Assembly: GCF_001940525.2 (NCBI RefSeq)
Contig: NZ_CP019437.1
Span: 3,521,501-3,585,500, forward strand
Length of the DNA: 64,000 nt
From: Thioclava nitratireducens
GTDB lineage: Bacteria; Pseudomonadota; Alphaproteobacteria; Rhodobacterales; Rhodobacteraceae
Direction of reading: 5' to 3'
Shown: piece by piece, positions 44,566 to 53,755 of the stretch
Layout of the letters: each line of letters starts with the position of its first letter
Position numbering within the stretch: the stretch's first letter is position 1
Notes under the pieces: generated by a model
The model's database searches: none
What the model was told of the DNA's origin: nothing
Seen by the model: the letters and a program-made list of their open reading frames with translations, nothing else
Program-made: the position numbers and the translations under genes

Positions 44566-45525
44566 ATGACCTATCTCGAATTCGAAAAGCCGCTGGCAGA
44601 AATCGAAGGCAAAGCCGAAGAGCTGCGCGCGCTGGCCCGGCAAAGCGAAGAGATGGATGTCGACAAGGAAGCGTCGGCCCTCGACAAGAAGGCCGAGACG
44701 ATGCTGCGCGATCTCTACAAGGATCTGTCGCCCTGGCGGAAATGCCAGGTCGCGCGCCATCCCGACCGGCCGCATTGCAAGGACTATATCGACCAGCTCT
44801 TCACCGAATACACGCCGCTCGCAGGCGATCGCAACTTCGCCGACGACCATGCGGTGATGGGCGGCCTTGCGCGTCTCGGCGACAAGCCGGTGATGGTGAT
44901 CGGCCACGAGAAGGGCAACGACACCGCGAGCCGCATCGAGCGCAACTTCGGCATGGCTCGCCCCGAGGGCTACCGCAAGGCGATCCGCCTGATGGACATG
45001 GCCGCCCGCTTCGGACTGCCCGTCGTCGCCCTGATTGACACGCCCGGCGCCTATCCCGGCAAGGGCGCGGAAGAGCGCGGCCAGTCCGAAGCCATCGCCC
45101 GCTCGACCGAGAAATGCCTGCAGATCGGCGTTCCGCTGATCTCGGTCATCATCGGCGAGGGCGGCTCGGGCGGCGCCGTGGCCTTCGCCACCGGCGACCG
45201 TGTCGCGATGCTGGAACATTCCGTCTATTCGGTGATCTCGCCGGAGGGCTGCGCCTCGATCCTCTGGAAGGATGCCGAGAAGATGCGCGAAGCCGCCGAG
45301 GCGCTGCGCCTGACTGCGCAAGATCTCAAGAAGCTTGGCGTGATCGACCGCATCATCTCGGAGCCGATGGGCGGCGCACAGCGCGACCCCAAGGCGACCA
45401 TCGCTTCGGTCGGCTCTGAAATCTCGCTGATGCTGGCCGAGCTGGAGGGCAAGAAGGCCGCCGATCTCATCAAGGCCCGGCGCAAGAAGTTCCTCGACAT
45501 GGGCGCGAAGGGGCTTTCGGCCTAA
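44566..45525 (+). CDS. accA: acetyl-CoA carboxylase carboxyltransferase, alpha subunit
   Basis: A 319-residue AccA. Conserved blocks are [40 protein letters not shown], and [19 protein letters not shown], the oxyanion/biotin site region. With AccD (not in the window) it transfers carbon dioxide from carboxybiotin to acetyl-CoA, forming malonyl-CoA for fatty-acid synthesis. Confidence 0.97.
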   Translation: MTYLEFEKPLAEIEGKAEELRALARQSEEMDVDKEASALDKKAETMLRDLYKDLSPWRKCQVARHPDRPHCKDYIDQLFTEYTPLAGDRNFADDHAVMGGLARLGDKPVMVIGHEKGNDTASRIERNFGMARPEGYRKAIRLMDMAARFGLPVVALIDTPGAYPGKGAEERGQSEAIARSTEKCLQIGVPLISVIIGEGGSGGAVAFATGDRVAMLEHSVYSVISPEGCASILWKDAEKMREAAEALRLTAQDLKKLGVIDRIISEPMGGAQRDPKATIASVGSEISLMLAELEGKKAADLIKARRKKFLDMGAKGLSA

Positions 45526-45564
45526 ACCGAAACTCCTCCCGAAACGCGAAGACCAGCGCCGGCC

Positions 45565-46785
45565 TCACGCCGGCTCCGCCTGCCTGCGCATCAGCCCCGC
45601 CCCGAGCGCGAGCGCGATTATGACCGCGCCATAAATCTCGGTCGTCAGCCGCAGTCCCAGTTCCGGCACCGCCAGCCCTGCGAGCACCGCAGGCACCCCG
45701 AAGGCCGAATATGCCAGTGTGAACAGTGCCGCGAACAGGCCGCCACGCTCATCCGGCGCAGTCAGCGGCGCAAGCGAACGTAACACCCCCGCGAAGCAGG
45801 TGCCGAACCCGATCCCCGCGATGAAAACGCTCGCAAGATAGAGCGCGAAACTCCCCGTCGTGAGCGCCGCCAGCGACAACACCGTGCCCAGCACCAGCCC
45901 GTCCGTGCCCAGAAGCGCAATCCGGCGTGGCGCCAGATTGCGCGTCGCATAGCACGAGGCCGCTCCGGTCGCCGCCAAAAGCGCCACGATCGCGCCCTGC
46001 GCCAGCGCTGTGTGAACCTCGAAGACCCGGGCCACGATGGGCGCGCCCAGCGACAGGAACAGCGAGCCGGTCCCCCACCCCGCCACGACGGCAGGCGCGC
46101 CCCGCCGGAACGCTGCGCGAATATGCGGCGGGACCGAGACCTGCGGGCGCAGCGAGGCGAGCGTCCCCGCATGGCGCGGCGCCGTCTCCGGCGGGAGCCA
46201 GACCAGCAGCGCCAGCACGGCATAGACCAGAGCAAGTCCAAGGAAGGTCACCAAACGCGGCGCGGGCACATAGGCCAGCAATGCCCCACCCGCGAGCGCG
46301 CCGAGTGCCAGCCCCGCCAAGGGCGCAACTGCATTCCAGACCGCCGCCAGTCCGGGCCGCGCCGGCGGCTCGTGATCGGTCGAACTCGCGCTCAGCGTCG
46401 AGATCAGCAGACCGCTTGCCAATCCTTGCAACACCCGCGCCATTAGCAGCGTCGTGGCCGTATCGGCCCGGAGGAATTCGAGCATCCCGACCGCCAACAG
46501 AACGAACCCCACTGAAAGGACGGGCCGCCGCCCGAGGTGGTCGGAGAGCCGCCCGAAGACCAGTAGGGTCACCAGAAGAGCCCCGGCATAGATCGCGAAG
46601 ATTCCCGTCATCATCGCCGAGGAAAAGCCGATCTGCGCCTGTAGCACCGGGTAGAAGGGCGACGGCGCACTGGCCCCGGCCAGCATCAGCACGAGCCCTG
46701 CAAGGGCCAGAACGAAGCCCGCGCGGCTCCGCGTTGGCGGATTTGGAGAGGTGGGGCGCGGGCCGGGACGGGTCTCATCGGTCAT
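45565..46785 (-). CDS. MFS transporter
   Basis: A 406-residue major facilitator with about twelve helices. The loop 2-3 motif appears as VFGRLSDHLGRRPVLS. Closest in style to drug or sugar efflux MFS proteins. The ATG at MTDETRPG has CAGGAG upstream. Divergent from an HTH regulator with two shared operators, so regulated export of a toxic compound is likely. Confidence 0.9.
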   Translation of the reverse strand: MTDETRPGPRPTSPNPPTRSRAGFVLALAGLVLMLAGASAPSPFYPVLQAQIGFSSAMMTGIFAIYAGALLVTLLVFGRLSDHLGRRPVLSVGFVLLAVGMLEFLRADTATTLLMARVLQGLASGLLISTLSASSTDHEPPARPGLAAVWNAVAPLAGLALGALAGGALLAYVPAPRLVTFLGLALVYAVLALLVWLPPETAPRHAGTLASLRPQVSVPPHIRAAFRRGAPAVVAGWGTGSLFLSLGAPIVARVFEVHTALAQGAIVALLAATGAASCYATRNLAPRRIALLGTDGLVLGTVLSLAALTTGSFALYLASVFIAGIGFGTCFAGVLRSLAPLTAPDERGGLFAALFTLAYSAFGVPAVLAGLAVPELGLRLTTEIYGAVIIALALGAGLMRRQAEPA

Positions 46786-46805
46786 CGCTGTCTCCTGATG
46801 CGATA

Positions 46806-46868
46806 GGTTCGAAAATTGTTGAACCTCCACATACTCGACACAGCCGATGGTTCAAGTATTGTCGAACC
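46806..46868. promoter_or_regulatory. two near-identical 20-bp palindromic operators
   Basis: GGTTCGAAAATTGTTGAACC at 46806-46825 and GGTTCAAGTATTGTCGAACC at 46849-46868 share GGTTC-N10-GAACC and start 43 bases apart, about four helical turns. The second abuts the regulator ATG, so bound protein would block its own translation start or promoter. They lie in the divergent MFS/HTH gap, the expected operator position. Confidence 0.85.
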
Positions 46869-47201
46869 ATGAGCACGCCCCCCGAACTTCCTCACCCGCC
46901 CGCAGACTCGCTGTCGCTGTCGCAAGTGCTGTTCGCGCTCAGTGATCCGGCGCGGCGCGAAATCGCCCGCAACCTGCGCGAGGGCCCGCTTGAAGCCGCC
47001 GCCTGCAGCTCTGCGGGCGCGGGCGTTCCGAAATCTACGAAATCCCATATTCTCAAGGTCTTGCGGGAATCCGGCGTAATACGGAACGAGCCGAATCCGA
47101 ACGGCCGCGGCCGCCTTCTCACCCTGCGCCGGGACGACCTCGAAGCGCGCTTCCCCGGCCTGATCGACCCGATCCTCGACGCCGATCTACGCGAGGGATG
47201 A
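46869..47201 (+). CDS. ArsR-like winged helix transcriptional regulator
   Basis: A 110-residue winged HTH protein: LFALSDPARREIARNLREG, then the recognition helix region KSTKSHILKVLRESGVIRNE and a beta-wing RGRLLTLRRDDLEARFPG. No metal-binding cysteine pair of classic ArsR, only CSSAGAG. It is divergent from the MFS transporter; the duplicated operator suggests it represses both. Confidence 0.88.
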   Translation: MSTPPELPHPPADSLSLSQVLFALSDPARREIARNLREGPLEAAACSSAGAGVPKSTKSHILKVLRESGVIRNEPNPNGRGRLLTLRRDDLEARFPGLIDPILDADLREG

Positions 47202-47247
47202 TCACGCCAACGTGTTCCGCGCCGCGCTTCGCGGCCCCGCCGCACCT

Positions 47248-47290
47248 CTTCCTCTTGGCTAAAAAATCCCCGCCGGAGGCTCCCTCCCCC
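47248..47290 (+). repeat. REP-like element, copy D
   Basis: CTTCCTCTTGGCTAAAAAAT then CCCCGCCGGAGGCTCCC, the same core as copies A-C, between the HTH regulator and the acyltransferase gene ends. Confidence 0.7.
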
Positions 47291-47299
47291 GGCATCCAC

Positions 47300-48076
47300 T
47301 CAGGGCTTCGGCAGCTCGAACCCGGCATCCGCCATGAGCGCATCGGAGCGCGGCTCCACCACCGCTTCGACCGCCGCCAACGTCTGTGGTGCCGAGCCAG
47401 CCGCGTCGATCACCGGCAGGAACTCGGTCACCGCCACGCCCGAGCGGATCGGCCAGCCTCGCTTGTTCCAGAACAGCCCGGCATTGGTCGCGGCGGGCAC
47501 GACCGGCAGTTTCGTGGCCTCCGCCACCACCCCCACGCCCTGCTTGTAACGGCGTTTCTCGCCCGGCGGCACGCGCGTGCCCTCGGGATAGATGATCAGT
47601 TGGCCCAGCCCATGCGTCGCACGCGCCTCTTCGACCGCCCCAAGCATCACCTTCATCGCCTCCGACCCCTTGGAGCGATCGATCGGAATGCACCCCGCCT
47701 TGTGCGCGAACCAGCCCATCACCGGCACGTTCAACAGCGCCTTCTTCATCACGAAAGCCCGGCGCGGCAGGTGATTGGCGAGGATAAGAATGTCGAAAAA
47801 GCTCTGATGCTTGGCCGCGATGATGCAGTCGCCCTGCGGCGGCGTGCCGCGCAACTCGTAGCGCAACCCCAGATAGACGCGCGCCATCGTCAACAGATGC
47901 TGCGTCCAGATCCCGGCCACGCGATGCACCCCGTCCCGCCCCTTTGGCAGCACCTGAAACACAAGGCCCCACGCCCCGATCAGCACCGTCGCGAGCGCAA
48001 TGTGGACGTAGTAAACTCCGGTCATCACATGGGTCAGCGGCGTGACCTTTCCGGGTCGGTGCGAAGGATCGGACAT
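47300..48076 (-). CDS. 1-acyl-sn-glycerol-3-phosphate acyltransferase
   Basis: A 258-residue PlsC-type acyltransferase. The catalytic H-x4-D motif is KHQSFFD (Lys replaces the usual Asn before His) and the phosphate-binding motif is YPEGTRVPPGE. It acylates lysophosphatidic acid in the inner membrane. Its ATG overlaps the ftsX stop (TGATG) and AGGAG lies upstream. Confidence 0.9.
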   Translation of the reverse strand: MSDPSHRPGKVTPLTHVMTGVYYVHIALATVLIGAWGLVFQVLPKGRDGVHRVAGIWTQHLLTMARVYLGLRYELRGTPPQGDCIIAAKHQSFFDILILANHLPRRAFVMKKALLNVPVMGWFAHKAGCIPIDRSKGSEAMKVMLGAVEEARATHGLGQLIIYPEGTRVPPGEKRRYKQGVGVVAEATKLPVVPAATNAGLFWNKRGWPIRSGVAVTEFLPVIDAAGSAPQTLAAVEAVVEPRSDALMADAGFELPKP

Positions 48077-48972
48077 CAGCGAAGTCTCCTGAGCATACGC
48101 AGCGCGGCGAAACGCGTGGCGGCAAAGGCCACGATCGCGGCGATCGGCGGAATGATCAATGGCCAGAGCCATGCGGCCCCGGAAAAGCCCAGGCCGGTGA
48201 GAAAGCCGCCCGCGGCCTCGGTCGAGGGGAGCAGCGCCACCGCGAGCATCCCCATCACCGTGCCCGCCACGGCACCGATCAGCCCGCGCGTGGTGAACCG
48301 GCGCACGAAGGCCCGCGCGATAAAGGCGTCGCGCGCGCCCACAAGCCGGAGCGTCGCGATCACCTGACCATTCGCGGCCAGCGCGGCCTGCGCGGCCAGC
48401 GTGATCATCCCCGCCATCGCGCCGAAGATCAGCAGCAGCGAGAGCAGCCCCAGCGTCCGGATCCGCTGCGCGGCGGCCACCAGCGGGCGCCGCCAGCGGG
48501 TATGGTCGTCGAAGATCGCGCCGGGCGCTTCAGCCTGCAGCCGCAGCCGCAGCCCCTCGGCATCGACGCCCGCGCCGGTCTCGGTCACTGCGATCAGCTT
48601 CGGCAACGGCAACGCATCCACCGGCAGATCGGGACCGAACCACGGCTTCAGCAGCCCCTTCATCTCGTCATCGCCCAACACCCGCGACGAGGCGACACCC
48701 GGCGTCGTCTTCAGCACCTCCTGCACGGCGGCGACCTGCGCATCCATCTGCTCGGGCGGGGCGGAGATGCGGATCGTGGCGGACCGCGCGAGGCTATCCG
48801 CCCAGCGATCGGCAAGCCGCCCGGTCGCCAGCGACAGAGCGAGCGCAAAAACCGCCAGAAACGCCATCGCGGCGGCCGTGAACAGGGTCAGCCGCGCGGT
48901 AAACCCGGTCGGCGGCACGACACGATCCGGCCCCGTGGTCTCGGATGCGAATGTCAGCATGGTCAGCTTCAC
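48076..48972 (-). CDS. ftsX: cell-division ABC permease FtsX
   Basis: A 298-residue FtsX/permease-like protein: one N-terminal helix (ARLTLFTAAAMAFLAVFALALS), an extracytoplasmic domain, then three helices at the C terminus (LGLLSLLLIFGAMAGMITLAA, RGLIGAVAGTVMGMLAVALL, LWPLIIPPIAAIVAFAATRF). With FtsE it links septal peptidoglycan hydrolases to division. The GTG start overlaps the ftsE stop by four bases (GTGA). Confidence 0.88.
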   Translation of the reverse strand: MKLTMLTFASETTGPDRVVPPTGFTARLTLFTAAAMAFLAVFALALSLATGRLADRWADSLARSATIRISAPPEQMDAQVAAVQEVLKTTPGVASSRVLGDDEMKGLLKPWFGPDLPVDALPLPKLIAVTETGAGVDAEGLRLRLQAEAPGAIFDDHTRWRRPLVAAAQRIRTLGLLSLLLIFGAMAGMITLAAQAALAANGQVIATLRLVGARDAFIARAFVRRFTTRGLIGAVAGTVMGMLAVALLPSTEAAGGFLTGLGFSGAAWLWPLIIPPIAAIVAFAATRFAALRMLRRLR

Positions 48973-49640
48973 AGATCGGCCCCCGCCGTATGCAGATGGC
49001 GCTTCGCGATCCGCAGCACCCGCGCCGAGACCTGCGGCTTCGCCTGCCGGATCAGGTTCAGATCGTGGGTCGCGATCACCACCGTCTTGCCCATCTTGTT
49101 CAGCTCGACCAGCAAAGACAGCAGCCGCAGCGACATCTCCCAATCGAGGTTCCCCGTCGGCTCGTCCGCAAGGATCACGTCGGGCGACATGATGACGGCC
49201 CGCGCCAATGCAACCCGTTGGCGCTCCCCGCCCGACAGCTGCGGCGGCAGCGCATTCGCCTGCCGCTTCAGCCCGACCCACGCCAGCAATTCGCGCAGCT
49301 GGGTCATGTCGGGAGTGCGGCGATTGACCGTCATCGGCAGCGCCACGTTTTCCTCCACCGAGAGGTGATCGAGGAACTGGCAGTCCTGGTGCACGACACC
49401 GATACGCTGGCGCAGCCCCGCGATTTCGTCGCGGCTCATCGTGCGCACATCCTTGCCGAACAGAGATAAATGACCCGCCGTCGGCAGCAGCTCCGCGTAG
49501 CACAATTTGAGAAATGTGGTCTTCCCCGCGCCCGACGGCCCGGTGAGAAAATGAAATGACCCTGGGGCAAGCGTCAGGGACATATCGCTCAATAGCTCCG
49601 CCCCGCTATAGCTCATCGCCACATTTTGCAGCTCGATCAC
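48969..49640 (-). CDS. ftsE: cell-division ABC ATPase FtsE
   Basis: A 223-residue ABC ATPase: Walker A GPSGAGKTTFL, signature LSGGERQRVALARA, Walker B VILADEPTGNLDWE and switch THDL. The length and the partner FtsX identify it as FtsE. The start is GTG. First gene of ftsE-ftsX-plsC. Confidence 0.92.
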   Translation of the reverse strand: MIELQNVAMSYSGAELLSDMSLTLAPGSFHFLTGPSGAGKTTFLKLCYAELLPTAGHLSLFGKDVRTMSRDEIAGLRQRIGVVHQDCQFLDHLSVEENVALPMTVNRRTPDMTQLRELLAWVGLKRQANALPPQLSGGERQRVALARAVIMSPDVILADEPTGNLDWEMSLRLLSLLVELNKMGKTVVIATHDLNLIRQAKPQVSARVLRIAKRHLHTAGADL

Positions 49641-49778
49641 TGCCAGCCCCTCTATTTGGTGCGCGTTTCGCGAATTAAGCGGCCCAAATCATTTGGACAT
49701 TCCGCCCGCGCTTGCTACAACATAAGACAGTGGTTGGCCAGAACGGCAAAACGCCAACACGGGCAGGGATGGGACAAT

Positions 49779-50891
49779 ATGCGGTTGGTTTGCCCCAATT
49801 GCGGTGCGCAATACGAAGTGGATGACGCCGTCATCCCAGACGGCGGACGGGATGTGCAATGCTCCAATTGCGGGCATGGCTGGTTCCAGCCGAGCAAGGA
49901 TATGCTCTCTGCCGACAGCGACCCGACAGGCCCTGCGGCCCCGCCGGCAGGCTGGGATCCGGATCCCGACCCCGAAACGACCTCAGAACCTGAAACCTCC
50001 CGAGCCGAGACAGAGGCGCCCGTTGCCTCAAAGGCGACCGAGGAGCCGTCCGAGCCCGCGCCGATGCCGGAGCCCGAACAGCAACCCAGCCACGACACGG
50101 CGACCCATCTGCCCGAGCCCGAGCCGGTGGTGACGCAGCAAAGCGACGATGATACCGATGCAGCCGTCGCGGCGATGGTCGCGGCGCCGGAGGCCGAGGA
50201 AGATGACGCGGACGAGCCGGGCCTAGGCCCCGCCCCGCGCGTCGGGGCCAAACCGCGCAAACCACTCGATGACGGGCTCCTGTCGATCCTGCGCGAAGAG
50301 GCCGAGCGCGAAGCCGCGCAGCGCCGCGCCGAAGGCTCGAGCGAATTGCAGACGCAAGAGGAGCTGAACCTCGAAGAACGCGAAACCAGCGAAGATGCTG
50401 AACGCGCCGCAGAGGCCGCCGCCGCCGATCTGGCGCGCCGTCGCAAACGCGCACAGGATTTTTCCGACCTTCGCGACCCCGACGCCGAGCGCGAGGAAGA
50501 TCGCGTGGCCGACCTGCTCGGCGAGGACGATGAGGACCTGCAGACGATCCGCGGGCGCGAACGCCTGCCCGATATCGACGAGATCAATTCGACCCTCACC
50601 GCGACCTCCGATCGCGAAGGCGACAGCGTCGCCGAATTCTCGCCGGAGATGGCGCGCCGCCGTCGCTCTGGCTTCAGCCGGGGCTTCATCTTCGTGATGG
50701 CCGTGACTGCGGTCTTGGCGCTGCTCTATGCTTTCGCGCCGGACATCGCAGCGAAGGTCCCGGCGCTGAAATCGCCGCTGACGCAATATGTCGTCGCGGT
50801 GGACGAGGGGCGCATCTGGCTCGACGACCAGCTCCAGATCCTCACCCATCGCCTCTCGCCAGAGACGGCCTCGGACGGCTTCACCGAATAA
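49779..50891 (+). CDS. zinc-ribbon, acidic linker, single-span membrane protein
   Basis: A 370-residue protein. The N-terminal zinc ribbon (residues 1-40, MJ0042/YjcZ-like) is CPNCGAQY-x11-RDVQCSNCGHGW. A long Pro/Glu/Ala-rich acidic linker follows (about 45-200), then charged helix (EREAAQRRAEGSSELQTQEE), and a C-terminal membrane helix GFIFVMAVTAVLALLYAFAP. Similar alphaproteobacterial proteins lie next to ftsE. Role unknown; the cytoplasmic zinc finger suggests nucleic-acid or protein binding at the membrane. Divergent from ftsE. Confidence 0.82.
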   Translation: MRLVCPNCGAQYEVDDAVIPDGGRDVQCSNCGHGWFQPSKDMLSADSDPTGPAAPPAGWDPDPDPETTSEPETSRAETEAPVASKATEEPSEPAPMPEPEQQPSHDTATHLPEPEPVVTQQSDDDTDAAVAAMVAAPEAEEDDADEPGLGPAPRVGAKPRKPLDDGLLSILREEAEREAAQRRAEGSSELQTQEELNLEERETSEDAERAAEAAAADLARRRKRAQDFSDLRDPDAEREEDRVADLLGEDDEDLQTIRGRERLPDIDEINSTLTATSDREGDSVAEFSPEMARRRRSGFSRGFIFVMAVTAVLALLYAFAPDIAAKVPALKSPLTQYVVAVDEGRIWLDDQLQILTHRLSPETASDGFTE

Positions 50892-50944
50892 GTTTTCCTA
50901 ATATTTCGACGCCCCGCATAAGTTGAACTTATGCGCGCCCGGCA

Positions 50945-53716
50945 TCAGCCCGAATTCGAGAACTGATCGAGCAGCCGCTTGAGGTAATCCAGTTCTTCCT
51001 CGGGGCGCAGACGATCGGCCGAGCGGCGCCGGATTTCATCGAGCAGGTCCTGCGCCCGGCGATAGACATCCTCGCCGTTGAGCATCTGACGATCCGTGCC
51101 GAGCTGGTTGCCCTCGCCCTGCGCCCGGCCCAGCGGATCGCGTGGCATCTCGCGCCCACCGAGTTGTCCAGGTTGGCCCGCCTGCTGATTGCCCTGCTGG
51201 CCGGGCTGCTGACCGTCGCGGCGCGCCTGTTCGTTGCGCATCGCCTCGCCCAACGCGCGCATCCCTTCGCGCAGCGCCTCGATCGCGTCGGCCTGACGGT
51301 CGATCGCCGCCGAATTGTCGCCCTGGCGCAGGGCCTGCTCGGCCTGATCCATCGCGCGCCCGGCGTCGTCGAAACGCTTCTCGGCCTGCTGGCCCGCCTC
51401 GTTGCCAAAGCCCGGCAGCAGCCCGCGCTGGCGGTCGAGTTCGCGGCGGAGCGCACGTTGGCGATCCGCGAGGCTCTGGCCGTCCACACCGCCCTGCCCG
51501 CCGTTCATGCCGGGCTGGTCGCCCTGCCCCTGACCGTCGCGCTGCGCTTGTCCGTCCTGGCCTTGGCCGGGCTGGTTGCCGGGCTGCTGGCCCTGACCTT
51601 GTTGGCCTTGCTCACCCTGCTGGCCTTGTTGCCCCTGCTGACCTTGCTGCTGACCCTGTTGCCCTTGCTGACCTTGCTGGCCCTGCTGACCGTTCTCGGC
51701 CTGCTGCTGGCGCTCCTCGGGCGTCATGAACTGGTCCTGCAGGTTGCGGAACGCGTCGTCCGAAAGCTCCTGCTGCTTGCGCAAGGTGTCCTGCATGTCG
51801 CGCATCGCCTGACCGCCGGGCATGTCGCCCTGACCATTCTGGCCCTGCTGGACCTTGAGGTTCTCCATCATCCGCGAGAGCTGATCGAGCAATTCCTGCG
51901 CCTCGGCCATCCGGCCTTCCTCCATCAGCTTCTGGATCTGGTCCATCATCTGCTGGATCTGGTCGCCGGTTATCTGCTGGCCCTGCTGCGGCTGCTGCCC
52001 AAATTGCGGACCCTGATCCTGCTGTTGCGAGCGTTCGGCGAGCATGCGGATGTAATTGTCGGTGGCCTGTTTCAGCTCCTGCATGAGCTTGGCGATTTCG
52101 TCCTTGGAGGCCCCGTTGCGGATCGCTTCGGAAAGCTTCTCCTGCGCCTTCTGCATCGCGGCCAACGCATCGGCCAAGCCGCCATCTTCGACAAGCTCCG
52201 CCATCTTCCACAGCGCCTCGGCGATCTCGTCGCGGGCCTCGGGGGACAGGTCGGGATCGTCGAGCCGCCCGATCACGAGGCGGATCATCAGATACACCTC
52301 CTCGCGCTTGATGAAGCCCTCGTGCCGGTTCGAGATCGCGCGGAGAAGCTGATCGGCATAGCCGCGGTTGTCGCGCGACCACAGAAGATCGCGGCGCACC
52401 TCAATCAGCGCGGCGGCGAGCGGGTCGAAGAAGCGCTTGCCGGGCAGGATGATTTCCTGCGTGCCGGAGGTGCCGGTCTGGCCGCGCCCGTCCTCGACAT
52501 CGAGCGTAAGCTTCACCGGCAGGTTCGCCCAAGGATGCTTCGCGGCATCCTCGACAAGGCTCTCGGTGAAATCGGCGCGCGAGCCGGAAATCGGCAGCGG
52601 CAGATCATAGATCAGATCGTCGCGCGGCTCGGGCGGGATCTCCAGGCCGTAGCGGCGATCGACCTTCGCCAGATCGAGCGAGATCACCGCATGGCCCTTG
52701 GTCACGGCGTAGTCGTCCTGCGCGGTGAAGGGCAGGCTCAGCTTACCATCGGCGCGGCGGTCGGGGGTACCGGCCAGCGCGACCGAGGGCGCCTCGTCGG
52801 GGCGCACCACCACATTGAAGCGGCGCGCGGCGGGGCCCTTGAACTCCAAAAGCCCGTCGCGAACCGCTTCGAATTCGTGGGTCTCGATGCCGCTGGCGGT
52901 CTGCGCCGCACCCTGCTCGGGCAGCGCGGCCGGATTCGAAACGCTCTCGGAAAAGCCGATCGCGCCGGAAGAGCCGTACAGCCGGATCGAGAAACGGGTG
53001 CCCTCGGGCACGATCAGTTCGTCGCCCTCGACCTTGTTCAGATAGAGCCCCGGCTTGCCGGTATAGCGCGGCGGCGCGGCCCAGCCTTCCCAGCTCGGTC
53101 CCATCGCGGCCTCGGCAGAGCCTGCAGGCGTCGGCAGCCCCTCGGTCGGATGCAACAGACGCTGCGGCACCCCGAAGATCACCGCGACGACCAAGGCCGT
53201 GAGCGCAGTCAAACGCAGCGCATAAGGATCACGGCGAGCGAGATCGGGTTTCGGTCGCGGCGCGCGGGCGGCTTGCGCGGCTTTCGCCATGCGCCGCAGA
53301 TGCGCCATCCAGAGCGCGCGGGCTGCGGGATCGTTCCGCCCCAGCGCCATTTCGTCGGTCAGCGCGGAAAGTGGGCGGCCCGGCAACGTCGCATCGAGAC
53401 GCGCGATCGCATCGGTCCGGCGCGGCCAACGCATCCGCCACGCGCCCCAGCCCAAAGCCACGAGCGACGCGATCAGCGCGACCAGCCAGAACCAACGCCC
53501 GCCCGGCCCCAGATAGGCGGGCAGGGCGAAGGCGATGGCGGTGGCGATCAGCGCGAGAACGGAGAGAAGCGGCCAGAAGGCGGCCAGCCCTCGCTCGAGG
53601 ATCATCCCGGCATGGGTCAGCAAAATAGGCCGGGCGAGCGGGGCCAGAGCGGCCTGCCCGTCCTCCTTCGTCGCGGTATCGCGCGAAGCTTTGCTGAACC
53701 AGTTCCTGACCGGCAT
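50945..53716 (-). CDS. DUF4175 / TIGR02302 family membrane protein
   Basis: A 923-residue protein. Two hydrophobic helices near residues 50-95 (AFWPLLSVLALIATAIAFALPAY, FWLVALIASLVALGWGAWRM) and one near 170 anchor it; a large cytoplasmic or periplasmic region follows. Residues about 660-745 are almost pure Gln/Gly with the repeating QQGQQG, then an Asp/Gln/Gly-rich tail. Members of this family are conserved in alphaproteobacteria next to lysA-argH but their function is unknown. The repeat is the most extreme low-complexity coding DNA in the window. Confidence 0.85.
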   Translation of the reverse strand: MPVRNWFSKASRDTATKEDGQAALAPLARPILLTHAGMILERGLAAFWPLLSVLALIATAIAFALPAYLGPGGRWFWLVALIASLVALGWGAWRMRWPRRTDAIARLDATLPGRPLSALTDEMALGRNDPAARALWMAHLRRMAKAAQAARAPRPKPDLARRDPYALRLTALTALVVAVIFGVPQRLLHPTEGLPTPAGSAEAAMGPSWEGWAAPPRYTGKPGLYLNKVEGDELIVPEGTRFSIRLYGSSGAIGFSESVSNPAALPEQGAAQTASGIETHEFEAVRDGLLEFKGPAARRFNVVVRPDEAPSVALAGTPDRRADGKLSLPFTAQDDYAVTKGHAVISLDLAKVDRRYGLEIPPEPRDDLIYDLPLPISGSRADFTESLVEDAAKHPWANLPVKLTLDVEDGRGQTGTSGTQEIILPGKRFFDPLAAALIEVRRDLLWSRDNRGYADQLLRAISNRHEGFIKREEVYLMIRLVIGRLDDPDLSPEARDEIAEALWKMAELVEDGGLADALAAMQKAQEKLSEAIRNGASKDEIAKLMQELKQATDNYIRMLAERSQQQDQGPQFGQQPQQGQQITGDQIQQMMDQIQKLMEEGRMAEAQELLDQLSRMMENLKVQQGQNGQGDMPGGQAMRDMQDTLRKQQELSDDAFRNLQDQFMTPEERQQQAENGQQGQQGQQGQQGQQQGQQGQQGQQGEQGQQGQGQQPGNQPGQGQDGQAQRDGQGQGDQPGMNGGQGGVDGQSLADRQRALRRELDRQRGLLPGFGNEAGQQAEKRFDDAGRAMDQAEQALRQGDNSAAIDRQADAIEALREGMRALGEAMRNEQARRDGQQPGQQGNQQAGQPGQLGGREMPRDPLGRAQGEGNQLGTDRQMLNGEDVYRRAQDLLDEIRRRSADRLRPEEELDYLKRLLDQFSNSG

Positions 53717-53755
53717 TCTCTCCCTATCCGTCGGCCCTGATTCCCTTCCTACGGA

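Noticed and set aside
51164..53740. An 858-residue plus-strand open frame with a leucine-rich start
   Set aside because: Antisense of the DUF4175 gene; the Leu repeats are the complement of the Gln/Gly repeat.
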